A stretch of 14,459 nucleotides of DNA from positions 1 to 14,459 of the forward strand of contig JBLNBX010000264.1 in NCBI GenBank assembly GCA_050260275.1. The letters run 5' to 3'. The notes under the pieces are model-generated. The model worked only from the letters and a program-made list of their open reading frames with translations, searched no databases and was not told where the DNA came from. The stretch is from DATMXS01 sp050260275 (lineage in GTDB: Bacteria > Acidobacteriota > Terriglobia > Bryobacterales > Bryobacteraceae). This document shows positions 7,123 through 13,033 of the stretch, one piece after another; position 1 is the first letter of the stretch, and each line of letters starts with the position of its first letter. Both the position numbers and the translations under genes were made by a program.

Positions 7123-7620
7123 TTGCGACGCGCTCTCGCTGCTACTGCCGTGCTAATTTTGGCAACGTGTGCCGCTTGCTCCTCGCAGGCGGACAGACCC
7201 GCCGAGGCGCGCAAGCCCGCCTACCCTTTCTCGCTCAAGGACTCCAATGGCCAGGCCGTGCAGCTTTCCGACTACCGCGGAAAGGTCGTATTGCTGAATT
7301 TCTGGGCAACCTGGTGCGGCCCTTGCAAGGTGGAGATCCCCTGGTTCGTTGAGTTCGAACGGCAGTACAGGGACCGCGGCTTCGCCGTGCTCGGCATCTC
7401 GATGGACGAAGAAGGGTGGGACGTGGTGAAGCCGTTTCTGGCTGGCATGAACGTTAACTACCGCGTTCTGATGGGCGATGAGGACGTCGCGCGGGCTTAC
7501 GGCGGCGTGGAGTCGCTTCCGACCTCGTTTATCATCGATCGCGAAGGCAGGATAGCCGCGACGCACGTAGGCCTCGTCAGCAAGTCCGCTTACGTGAAGG
7601 ATCTTGAGGCGCTGCTGTAG
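7123..7620 (+). CDS. TlpA/ResA-like periplasmic thioredoxin-fold reductase
   Basis: The protein has 165 residues from a TTG start with a strong GGAGGA site. Residues 1-20 (RRALAATAVLILATCAAC) are a signal sequence. C16 or C19 might be a lipidated Cys, although neither fits the lipobox well (-1 Thr or -3 Cys), so a lipoprotein is possible but unproven. The thioredoxin domain spans residues 33-165, with W64-C65-G-P-C68 in FWATWCGPC and the cis-proline P133 in SLPTSFIID. The central LGISMDEEGWDVVKPFL insert is typical of TlpA/ResA. Such proteins reduce disulfides in exported proteins, for example apocytochrome c, using electrons from DsbD/CcdA. The next gene encodes the DsbD alpha domain, the known DsbD partner fold, 15 nt downstream, so the two probably act together. 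Confidence 0.88.
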   Translation: MRRALAATAVLILATCAACSSQADRPAEARKPAYPFSLKDSNGQAVQLSDYRGKVVLLNFWATWCGPCKVEIPWFVEFERQYRDRGFAVLGISMDEEGWDVVKPFLAGMNVNYRVLMGDEDVARAYGGVESLPTSFIIDREGRIAATHVGLVSKSAYVKDLEALL

Positions 7621-7635
7621 GGAGCTGGCGAGCGT

Positions 7636-8088
7636 ATGAAGAAAGCCATTGTGGCCTTTTTCGCAGTCACGGCGATCGCCGCGGCGCAGAGCATCCTCAA
7701 TGTAGCCCCGCCGCGGAAGGTGACGGTCAAGCGCGGCGCAGCCGTCGAGGCGAAGCTCGATATCAGTCTTCAGCCCGGCTTCCACGTGAACAGCGACAAA
7801 CCCGATGACGAGTACCTCATCCCGCTCCGCCTCCGCTGGGAGCAGGGGCCGCTAGCGCCTGTCGAGATCGTCTACCCGGCGGCCGAGCACAAGAAGTACT
7901 CGTACTCGGAGAAGCCGCTCTCGGTTTTCGCCCAGCGGTTTCAGATCGTTACCCGCTTTAAGGCCGCCGCGGACGCGCCTCCCGGCCCGGGCATCCTCAC
8001 GGGCAAGCTGCGCTACCAGGCTTGCGCCGAGGACCGCTGCTACCCGCCGAGAACGGTAGACGTCAAGCTGCCGTACACCATCGAGTAG
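7636..8088 (+). CDS. Stand-alone DsbD N-terminal (alpha) domain protein
   Basis: The protein has 150 residues. MKKAIVAFFAVTAIAAAQ is a signal peptide; the rest is one immunoglobulin-like domain. C130-AEDR-C135-YPP near the end matches the redox Cys pair and Tyr-Pro-Pro of DsbD alpha, and GFHVNSDKP near residue 48 is the other family hallmark. In classical DsbD this domain is the N-terminal part of a protein that also has an eight-helix beta domain and a thioredoxin-like gamma domain, and it passes electrons to periplasmic partners. Here the frame ends after the alpha domain, with no membrane part. A separate CcdA/ScsB-like membrane protein elsewhere would be needed. Alternatively the domain has a different thiol partner. 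It sits between the TlpA-like gene (15 nt gap) and the GT9 gene (6 nt gap). Confidence 0.85.
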   Translation: MKKAIVAFFAVTAIAAAQSILNVAPPRKVTVKRGAAVEAKLDISLQPGFHVNSDKPDDEYLIPLRLRWEQGPLAPVEIVYPAAEHKKYSYSEKPLSVFAQRFQIVTRFKAAADAPPGPGILTGKLRYQACAEDRCYPPRTVDVKLPYTIE

Positions 8089-8094
8089 ACCGCC

Positions 8095-8964
8095 TTGCCC
8101 CTGCGCAGGCTCATCATCAGGCCCGGCGCTATCGGCGACTGCATCCTGTCCCTGCCCGCGATGGAGCACCTGCGCGCGGACTACACCGAGGTCTGGGTAG
8201 CGCGGCAGAACGTGCCGCTGATACGCTTCGCCGATCGCGTTCGCGCCATTCAGGACACCGGCCTGGACCTGCTGGGGTTGCCCGATGTCGAGCCGCCCGC
8301 GGCGGTGCTCCGGGCCCTGGCAGGCTTCGACTCGATTGTTTCCTGGTACGGCGCGACGCGCGAGGAGTTCCGCACGGCGGTTGGCCACCTGCCCTTTACA
8401 TTCTTGAGAGCCTTGCCGGAGAAGGCTCCTGAAGGCACCCCCGCGATGCATGCGGCCGACTGGTTCCTGATGCAAGCCGGCGGCAGCGGCACGGCCGTGC
8501 CACGCATCGAGTGCCGGCCTCCCGAACCACAGTCTCTGCAAGACAACACAGCGCACGTGGCGCGAAGCGGTCCATATGCCGTGATTCACCCTTTTTCCGG
8601 CAGCCCGAAGAAGAACTGGCCGCTGGAGTGGTTCAGGGCGGTTGCCGCGCGCCTTTCCGTACCCGTCTGCTGGTGCGCCGGGCCCGAGGAGGAGCTTGAC
8701 GGCGCGGTCCGTTTCGACAACCTCTACGAGCTGGCCTGCTGGCTGGCTCAGGCGAGCCTGTACATAGGTAATGATTCGGGCATCACACACCTCGCCGCTG
8801 CCGTGGGCACGCCTGTTGTGGCCCTTTTTGGCCCGACCGATCCCGCAGTTTGGGCTCCGCGAGGGCCGTCCGTATGCGTGGTCCGCGCCCCCGGGGGCCG
8901 GATGGAGAACCTGGGCGTAGATGACGTTCTCGCGGCGCTGGAGCGGGCGCCTGTTACGGCCTGA
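8095..8964 (+). CDS. Glycosyltransferase family 9 (heptosyltransferase-like)
   Basis: The protein has 289 residues from a TTG start 6 nt after the DsbD-alpha gene. The N-terminus RLIIRPGAIGDCILSLPAM is the GT9 acceptor-side signature (RxGxxGD). IHPFSGSPKKNWPLEWF and NDSGITHLAAAVGTPVVALFGPTDP are the C-terminal nucleotide-sugar binding motifs. GT9 enzymes add heptose or related sugars to lipopolysaccharide core on the cytoplasmic side. It is somewhat shorter than the 320-350 residues of WaaC/WaaF, mainly through a short middle region, so it is called family-level only. No Shine-Dalgarno is clear; it is probably translated by coupling. Beyond its stop lies a decayed copy of its last codons (see 9050-9112). 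Confidence 0.88.
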   Translation: MPLRRLIIRPGAIGDCILSLPAMEHLRADYTEVWVARQNVPLIRFADRVRAIQDTGLDLLGLPDVEPPAAVLRALAGFDSIVSWYGATREEFRTAVGHLPFTFLRALPEKAPEGTPAMHAADWFLMQAGGSGTAVPRIECRPPEPQSLQDNTAHVARSGPYAVIHPFSGSPKKNWPLEWFRAVAARLSVPVCWCAGPEEELDGAVRFDNLYELACWLAQASLYIGNDSGITHLAAAVGTPVVALFGPTDPAVWAPRGPSVCVVRAPGGRMENLGVDDVLAALERAPVTA

Positions 8965-8992
8965 AGCATCGGCCGCGTTTCGCCGTCCGGAG

Positions 8993-9029
8993 GCCGGACC
9001 AGGGGTCCGGCGCGGACGAGGGCGTCCGC
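8993..9029. repeat. Two tandem perfect hairpins (REP-like candidate)
   Basis: The first stem is GCCGGACC (8993-9000)/GGTCCGGC (9004-9011) with loop AGG. It is followed at once by GCGGACG (9012-9018)/CGTCCGC (9023-9029) with loop AGGG. No T-run follows, so a classical intrinsic terminator is unlikely. The two short GC-rich hairpins back to back, 28 bp after a stop codon, look like a repetitive extragenic palindrome or an mRNA-end stabiliser. They share GTCCG/CGGAC cores. Copy number elsewhere is unknown. Confidence 0.45.
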
Positions 9030-9049
9030 CCCACATCGCGGGCGCGGAA

Positions 9050-9112
9050 CCGGGGGCCGGATGGAGAGTTTGGACGGTGGCTGACATCCTCACAGCCGTG
9101 CCCGGCCATTGA
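9050..9112 (+). pseudogene. Decayed second copy of the GT9 C-terminal tail
   Basis: Eighteen identical bases (CCGGGGGCCGGATGGAGA) occur at 8891-8908 inside the GT9 gene and again at 9050-9067, an offset of 159 nt (53 codons). The copy keeps the same frame for GGRMESL. After one extra base at about 9073 it continues TVADILTAVPGH and stops at 9112. The true tail reads GGRMENLGVDDVLAALE, so the peptide likeness continues past the exact match. This suggests a partial tandem duplication or the relic of a second GT9 gene. Expression is not expected. Confidence 0.5.
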
Positions 9113-9143
9113 CACTCACACTGCCGGCCGACACAATCGGTTG

Positions 9144-9272
9144 ATGCCTGGAATACCGCCGCATGGAACCGATGTGGGGCCCATCCGTCCGCGCCAGTCG
9201 TGGCGGACGGTGTTGTGGGTGCTGGCCGCGGCGCTTATGATCTACCTCCTCAGCGCCGGCCCGTTCACCTGA
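9144..9272 (+). CDS. Possible 42-residue single-helix membrane protein
   Basis: An ATG opens a 42-codon frame ending in TGA. It encodes a polar, Pro/Gly/Arg-rich N-terminus (PRQSWRT ends it) followed by one strong hydrophobic segment, VLWVLAAALMIYLLSAG (residues 23-39), and a short tail. The layout is typical of small inner-membrane proteins: basic and aromatic residues at the cytoplasmic end, then a 17-residue helix. No good Shine-Dalgarno is visible (CGGTTG precedes the ATG), and a helix of this length can arise by chance in GC-rich DNA. It fills the otherwise empty spacer before the comM-like gene. No known family is recognised. Confidence 0.4.
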   Translation: MPGIPPHGTDVGPIRPRQSWRTVLWVLAAALMIYLLSAGPFT

Positions 9273-9354
9273 CAGCGCTAGCCGCGCGGCCGTGCGCCGT
9301 TCGCTGAACACATAGAGAGAACCGCTACGCCTCCCGCACTACCTCCAAAGGAGT

Positions 9355-10878
9355 ATGGCGCTCTTTCACACCCGAAGTGCGGCCGTTTACGGCGTCGAAG
9401 CCCACGAGATCCACGTCGAAGTGGACATGTATCCCGGGGGAGTGGCCCGGGATTTCATCACCGTGGGGATGCCGGACACCTCCGTTCGCGAGAGCCGCGA
9501 ACGCATCAAGTCCGCGTTGATGAACTCCGGCTTCGGGTACCCGAACAAGTCCGTCACGATCAACCTCGCGCCCGCCGACCTTCGCAAAGAGGGCGCGAGT
9601 TTCGACCTTCCCATGGCCGTGGGCATCCTTGGCGCGATGGGAGTGGTTGGCTCGGTGGACGGGTTCCTCATCGCGGGCGAACTCTCGCTTGACGGCGGCG
9701 TGCGGCCCATCCGCGGCGCGCTCTCGATGGCCGTGTGCGCGAGCAAAGCGGGCATACCTTCGTTCATCGTCCCGGCGGACAACGCTCGAGAAGCGTCGGT
9801 GGTGGATGGCGTGAAGGTTTACGGCGTGCGGCACCTTTCCGAGGTTGTTTCGCTGATAGCACAGCCTGCGCAGTTCACTCCGGCGCGGTACGAGCCCGCG
9901 GCCGCCAGGCCCGAAGATGAGGTCGAGTTACCCGATTTCCGGGACGTGCGCGGCCAGCAGACCGCCAAACGCGCGCTCGAAGTGGCCGCCGCGGGTGGAC
10001 ATAACGTGCTCATGATCGGCCCTCCGGGTTCGGGAAAGACGATGCTCGCCAAACGCCTGGCGAGCATCCTGCCGCCGCTGACTTTCCAGGAGGCGCTTGA
10101 GACCACACAGGTGCACAGCGTCGCGGGGGTTCTGCCGCGCGGCGCGGGCTTGCTCTCAGTGCGGCCGTTCCGCGCGCCGCACCACACGGTTTCGGAAGCG
10201 GGGCTGATCGGCGGCGGCATGGGCGTGCCGCACCCGGGCGAGGCCAGCCTGGCGCACAACGGCGTGCTGTTCCTGGATGAGTTGCCGGAGTTTCCGCGAA
10301 GCGTGCTTGAACTGCTGCGGCAGCCGCTGGAAGACCGAGCGGTGACCATCGCGCGTTCCACGATGACCCTGACGTTCCCGGCAAACTTCATGCTGGTGAG
10401 CGGAATGAACCCCTGCCCGTGCGGTTTTCTTGGCGACTCCACGCGCGAGTGCCGCTGCACGGGCGCCATGGTGCAGCGGTACCTGAACCGCATCAGCGGG
10501 CCGCTGCTCGATCGCATCGACCTGCACATCGAGGTGCCGGCTGTGGCGTACAAGGAGATGCGCGCGGGCGATGGCGGCGCTTCGTCGGCCGAGATACGAG
10601 CCCGCGTGGAGCGGGCGCGTGAGGTGCAGCGGGCCCGCGGGTGGTACAACTCGCAGTTGCCCACGCGCATGCTGCGCAAGCTGTGCGAACTGGACGACGC
10701 CGGCGAGCGCACGCTCGAGATGGCCATGGAGCGGCTCGGCCTCTCCGCGCGCGCCCACGACCGGATACTCAAGGTTGCGCGCACCATCGCCGACCTGGCC
10801 GAATCGGAGTCCGTATCCGCGAAGCACGTGGCCGAGGCAGTACAGTACAGGAGCCTGGACAGGAACTATTGGGCGTAG
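9355..10878 (+). CDS. comM: ComM/YifB-family Mg-chelatase-like AAA+ ATPase
   Basis: The protein has 507 residues, the normal family length. Residues 1-165 are the ChlI-type/Lon-protease-like fold (EVDMYPGGVARDFITVGMPD, NLAPADLRKEGASFDLPMA). The AAA+ core has Walker A GPPGSGKT at 222-229, Walker B LFLDE ending at E309, four cysteines C354, C356, C366 and C368 in NPCPCGF...CRC, and SGPLLDRIDLHIEVP. The Mg_chelatase C-terminal domain follows from about 405. In naturally competent bacteria ComM is a hexameric helicase that extends branch migration during transformation; YifB in other bacteria is of unclear role. No competence genes are near. The ATG has AAAGGAG ending only 1 nt upstream, which is closer than normal, yet no other in-frame start keeps the conserved N-terminus. 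Confidence 0.93.
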   Translation: MALFHTRSAAVYGVEAHEIHVEVDMYPGGVARDFITVGMPDTSVRESRERIKSALMNSGFGYPNKSVTINLAPADLRKEGASFDLPMAVGILGAMGVVGSVDGFLIAGELSLDGGVRPIRGALSMAVCASKAGIPSFIVPADNAREASVVDGVKVYGVRHLSEVVSLIAQPAQFTPARYEPAAARPEDEVELPDFRDVRGQQTAKRALEVAAAGGHNVLMIGPPGSGKTMLAKRLASILPPLTFQEALETTQVHSVAGVLPRGAGLLSVRPFRAPHHTVSEAGLIGGGMGVPHPGEASLAHNGVLFLDELPEFPRSVLELLRQPLEDRAVTIARSTMTLTFPANFMLVSGMNPCPCGFLGDSTRECRCTGAMVQRYLNRISGPLLDRIDLHIEVPAVAYKEMRAGDGGASSAEIRARVERAREVQRARGWYNSQLPTRMLRKLCELDDAGERTLEMAMERLGLSARAHDRILKVARTIADLAESESVSAKHVAEAVQYRSLDRNYWA

Positions 10879-11032
10879 CGCAGATCCGAAGCGGCGCGCA
10901 ACCTGCCGTGACGGCGCTCAGCGAGAGGCTTGGTGCGGTCACCGCGCTCTCCATTCGACATGACTACATGAGCGGCGCACCCGCGGTTCGCGGCGTGCGC
11001 ACACTATCGGGGCCGGCACGCTCCTTCGCGGG
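10879..11032. other. Spacer after comM with no supported gene
   Basis: I see no credible gene in this 154-nt stretch. Two near-copies of an 18-nt unit 30 nt apart (10903-10920 and 10933-10950, reading AVTALSER then AVTALSIR in one frame) are the only internal pattern. The open frame through it has no start signal and ignores the promoter that follows. Confidence 0.4.
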
Positions 11033-11065
11033 TTGCCCCTTCCCGGCGCTCGTCCTCTATATAAT
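11033..11065 (+). promoter_or_regulatory. Promoter with perfect TATAAT -10 box
   Basis: TATAAT is at 11060-11065, all six consensus bases, in an A/T-rich island that stands out in this GC-rich DNA. The best -35-like hexamer, TTGCCC (11033-11038), is 21 nt away, longer than ideal, so an activator or an unrecognised -35 may be involved. Transcription would start near 11072 and read through the structured region into the gene at 11296. Confidence 0.55.
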
Positions 11066-11071
11066 TGACTG

Positions 11072-11243
11072 GTCGGTGAAACGGATTGCCGCTCCGGCGC
11101 GGGGTGCGATCCGGCTCGCCGGCTGCGGAGGTCCGGGATGAGGAGACTCCATGGATGAGACCGGCGCTCAGCCGGCGAGCCGCCCGTGAACCGGTTCCGG
11201 CTCTATTTGCAGGCGCGGGAAGCATCAAACGCCTGGAGTTTTC
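11072..11243 (+). ncRNA. Structured leader or small RNA of unknown class
   Basis: About 172 nt follow the -10 box. A perfect 14-bp inverted repeat, CGGCTCGCCGGCTG (11112-11125) and CAGCCGGCGAGCCG (11169-11182), encloses a 43-nt apical part. Inside it, GGAGGTC (11127-11133) can pair with GACTCC (11145-11150) with one bulge, and GGATGAG occurs twice (11137-11143, 11153-11159). Outside the stem, CGGG (11100-11103) can pair with CCCG (11183-11186), extending a rod. A terminator-like hairpin ends it at 11210-11242. No open frame with a start signal explains this. I could not match it to 6S, SRP, RNase P, tmRNA or a known riboswitch. It may be a free small RNA or an attenuator in the 5' leader of the ABM gene. 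Confidence 0.4.
11210..11242 (+). terminator. Weak intrinsic terminator-like hairpin
   Basis: CAGGCG (11210-11215) pairs perfectly with CGCCTG (11230-11235) across a 14-nt loop, followed by GAG and four T (11239-11242). The stem is short and the T-run poor, so it may attenuate rather than stop transcription. It fits the end of the structured RNA. Confidence 0.35.
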
Positions 11244-11295
11244 CTAGACGCGACATGTGAGCGTTCCCGGAATTCATCGCCAAGGAGAAACAAGC

Positions 11296-11679
11296 ATGAG
11301 TTGTGGTGAAAAGCACGAAGCAAACCCCGGAGTCTCCGGCGCAAACCCGGCCGCCGCGCCGGCGCCGATTCAGTTGCATTGCGACCTGCTGCTCGACCCG
11401 GCACGCGAACAGGAGATGCTTGAGAATTACAAGAACATCTTCCGGCCGGTGATCACCAAGCAACCCGGCTTCGTCGCCGTCAAGCTGTTGAAGCTCCGCT
11501 CAGCGCTGCAGGGCGAGGCTCCGCAAAACTGCTCTTATCGCCTGATCATCAGCTTCGAAACCGAAGAGCAGAGACTGACGTGGGTTGCATCGGACGAGCA
11601 CCAGCGGGTTTGGCCCACGGTCGAGAACACGCTTCTTGGCATCAAGTTCCACGCGCTGCTGTACGATCCCGTGGATTGA
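11296..11679 (+). CDS. ABM-like (antibiotic biosynthesis monooxygenase fold) dimeric alpha-beta barrel protein
   Basis: The protein has 127 residues from an ATG with AAGGAG eight nt upstream, an ideal site. After a flexible Ala/Pro/Gly-rich N-terminus (residues 1-24) a single ferredoxin-like domain runs to the end. It has a first strand IQLHCDLLLDP, then REQEMLENYKNIFRPVITKQPGFVAVKLLKL, SYRLIISFETEEQRLTWVASDEHQRVWP and a last strand IKFHALLYDPV. This is the ABM/DUF-type layout, in which dimers form a small barrel that oxidises or binds hydrophobic compounds, or acts without catalysis. The catalytic chemistry cannot be read from the sequence. It is the first gene behind the structured leader and lies 72 nt before the bicupin gene. 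Confidence 0.7.
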   Translation: MSCGEKHEANPGVSGANPAAAPAPIQLHCDLLLDPAREQEMLENYKNIFRPVITKQPGFVAVKLLKLRSALQGEAPQNCSYRLIISFETEEQRLTWVASDEHQRVWPTVENTLLGIKFHALLYDPVD

Positions 11680-11751
11680 TGCCGGTTGGATGAACGATTG
11701 CGGCGCGGCCGCGTTGACAAACGTGGCCGCAGACCTCAGAGTGGAGGCGAT

Positions 11752-12666
11752 ATGAGGGCACTAATCCTGGTTGCACTGGCGTTCCCGCTGTGTGCGCAAG
11801 GTCCTCTGGCGGACCGAATCGTACGTTCCGACCCCGCGCAGTACAGGGGAGTGACAAAGGTGCATGACGGGGCCGGTGAGCTGCGCATGCAGACGCTAGT
11901 GGGGCGCGGCGTTCTGAGAGACCTGGCGTTCGTCCACCGCGGGCACCTGATGCCGAAGAGTTCGATCGGCCATCACTTTCACAACGATGCCGACGAGACG
12001 TTTTTCATCCTGAACGGAGAAGCCCAGTTCACCGTTGACGGCCGCACGTCGATTCTGCGGGGGCCCGTCGGGGTGCCCTGCCGCGCCGGACACTCGCACG
12101 CCCTGTACAACGCCTCGGACGAGCCGCTCGAGTGGATGAACATCAACGTTCGCGTGGCGAACGCGCCGACTGGCGGCCCGGGTTCCCGCGATCCGACGTC
12201 GGTGGTCAACCTCGACGATGACCGTGTCAACGTGCCGCTCGATCCGAAGCCGGTGTTCATGTCATTCAGTTTCGACCGCGCGCTCCTGCGTCCCACGAAG
12301 GCGCTCCATGGCGGCAACGGGACGGCGCAGTACCGCCGGGTCGCGGGACAGACGCTGTTCGCGTCGCAGTGGGCGTATATCGATCACATCGTGCTTCCGG
12401 CCGATAGCTCGTTCGGCACGCACTTCCACAAGGGCGTTGACGAGTTTCTCTTCGTGCTCAACGGAACGGGCAAGCTGACGGTGGGTTCCGAGTCCGCTCC
12501 CATCAAGAAGTGGGAGGGCATCGCCCTGCGCGCATCTGAAATACACGGGCTGGCAAACTCGGGCGCAGAGGATCTCGAGGTGCTGGTGATCGGGATCGCG
12601 CAGGACAAGAACGCGCTGGATACGACCGTGGTGCCGGCGCAGACTGCTCAGAACGCGCGCAACTGA
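11752..12666 (+). CDS. Secreted bicupin (two-domain cupin) protein
   Basis: The protein has 304 residues. The ATG has GGAGG four nt upstream; a start 22 codons earlier would only add a basic stretch. MRALILVALAFPLCAQ is a signal peptide. Cupin 1 (about 65-145) has HHFHND.ADE and later AGHSHAL; cupin 2 (about 215-290) has THFHKGVDEF and SEIHGLANSG. Both domains therefore keep the HxH...E...H metal ligands, so both barrels could be active. Secreted bicupins include oxalate decarboxylases, germins and quercetinase-like dioxygenases. Neither substrate nor reaction can be set here, and the length and motif spacing are not those of a classic oxalate decarboxylase. It ends the plus-strand unit and converges with the Tad genes. 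Confidence 0.82.
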   Translation: MRALILVALAFPLCAQGPLADRIVRSDPAQYRGVTKVHDGAGELRMQTLVGRGVLRDLAFVHRGHLMPKSSIGHHFHNDADETFFILNGEAQFTVDGRTSILRGPVGVPCRAGHSHALYNASDEPLEWMNINVRVANAPTGGPGSRDPTSVVNLDDDRVNVPLDPKPVFMSFSFDRALLRPTKALHGGNGTAQYRRVAGQTLFASQWAYIDHIVLPADSSFGTHFHKGVDEFLFVLNGTGKLTVGSESAPIKKWEGIALRASEIHGLANSGAEDLEVLVIGIAQDKNALDTTVVPAQTAQNARN

Positions 12667-12729
12667 CGCCCACCGGCGGCGGGAATCCTGGGCGGCTGTG
12701 CGCAAGCGTGTGTTTTGCGCTCAGTGGCG

Positions 12730-12882
12730 CCAGCCCGGCCGGAGCCGGCTGGAAGCGCACCGGCCCACTCCGAGTGAAGTGTCTACGTATGCCCGCGCGC
12801 CGCGGCGGACCGAGCGGCGCGCCAGCGTGCTCGGGCGTGCTCCAAACGCCGCCGGGGCAGGGCGAGGTGCTTGCCCGGCGGC
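12730..12882. terminator. Three GC hairpins in a convergent spacer (candidate bidirectional terminator)
   Basis: The 263-nt gap between converging genes (12667-12929) holds no supported gene but three strong stems. They are 12730-12739/12744-12752 (nine pairs, one bulged C, loop CGGA), 12795-12803/12814-12822 (GCGCGCCGC/GCGGCGCGC, perfect, 10-nt loop), and 12848-12859/12872-12882 (11 pairs, one bulged G). None is followed by a T-run on either strand, so Rho-dependent ends or RNA stabilisation are likelier than classical intrinsic termination. Confidence 0.4.
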
Positions 12883-12929
12883 TTCGCGGCGTTCGCGGCG
12901 CCAGCCAGCCGCCCGGGCAATTGGTTCAG

Positions 12930-13022
12930 CTATTCGGCGCGCCTGCGCCGCCGCATGACGAGCAGGGCCAGAAAGAGCACCGCCAGCGCCGCGCACACTA
13001 TCCGAATCGTGCTTGCGTCCAT
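12930..13022 (-). CDS. 30-residue single-helix microprotein downstream of tadC
   Basis: On the minus strand, 11 nt after the tadC stop, AAGGAG (13033-13028) lies 5 nt before an ATG that opens a 30-codon frame ending in TAG. The product is MDASTIRIVCAALAVLFLALLVM followed by RRRRRAE: a short N-terminus, one 17-residue hydrophobic helix (about 7-23) and five arginines at the C-terminal membrane boundary, which predicts N-out/C-in topology. A strong ribosome site, tight spacing and membrane-protein composition all support translation with tadC. I know no named family. It could be a Tad accessory or regulatory peptide. Longer versions of this frame that run back into tadC are not supported. Confidence 0.6.
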   Translation of the reverse strand: MDASTIRIVCAALAVLFLALLVMRRRRRAE

Positions 13023-13033
13023 GCCATCTCCTT

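Noticed and set aside
6876..7352. Plus-strand frame overlapping the TlpA-like gene, including an ATG at 7101
   Set aside because: It crosses the WCGPC coding region in the wrong frame; the GGAGGA site points to the TTG at 7123.
7852..9093. Long minus-strand open frame (over 400 codons) antisense to the DsbD-alpha and GT9 genes
   Set aside because: It is rich in Arg, Gly and Ala with no domain pattern, and it lies opposite two well-supported genes; such frames are common in GC-rich DNA.
9819..10787. Minus-strand open frame of about 320 codons antisense to comM
   Set aside because: Its Ser/Arg/Pro-rich composition is that of a mirror of the ATPase gene, with no recognisable motif or ribosome site.
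10641..11141. Plus-strand frame crossing the end of comM and the spacer
   Set aside because: It overlaps comM out of frame and then runs over the -10 box and into the structured RNA; the peptide has no pattern.
11071..11160. Cobalamin riboswitch suggested by GGTGAAA and GAGGAGAC-like strings
   Set aside because: The remaining B12-box and core elements are absent and the 14-bp stem does not fit that fold.
11714..11742. Perfect TTGACA before the bicupin gene
   Set aside because: The matching -10 position (CAGAGT, 11737-11742) is poor and overlaps the ribosome site region, leaving no usable leader.
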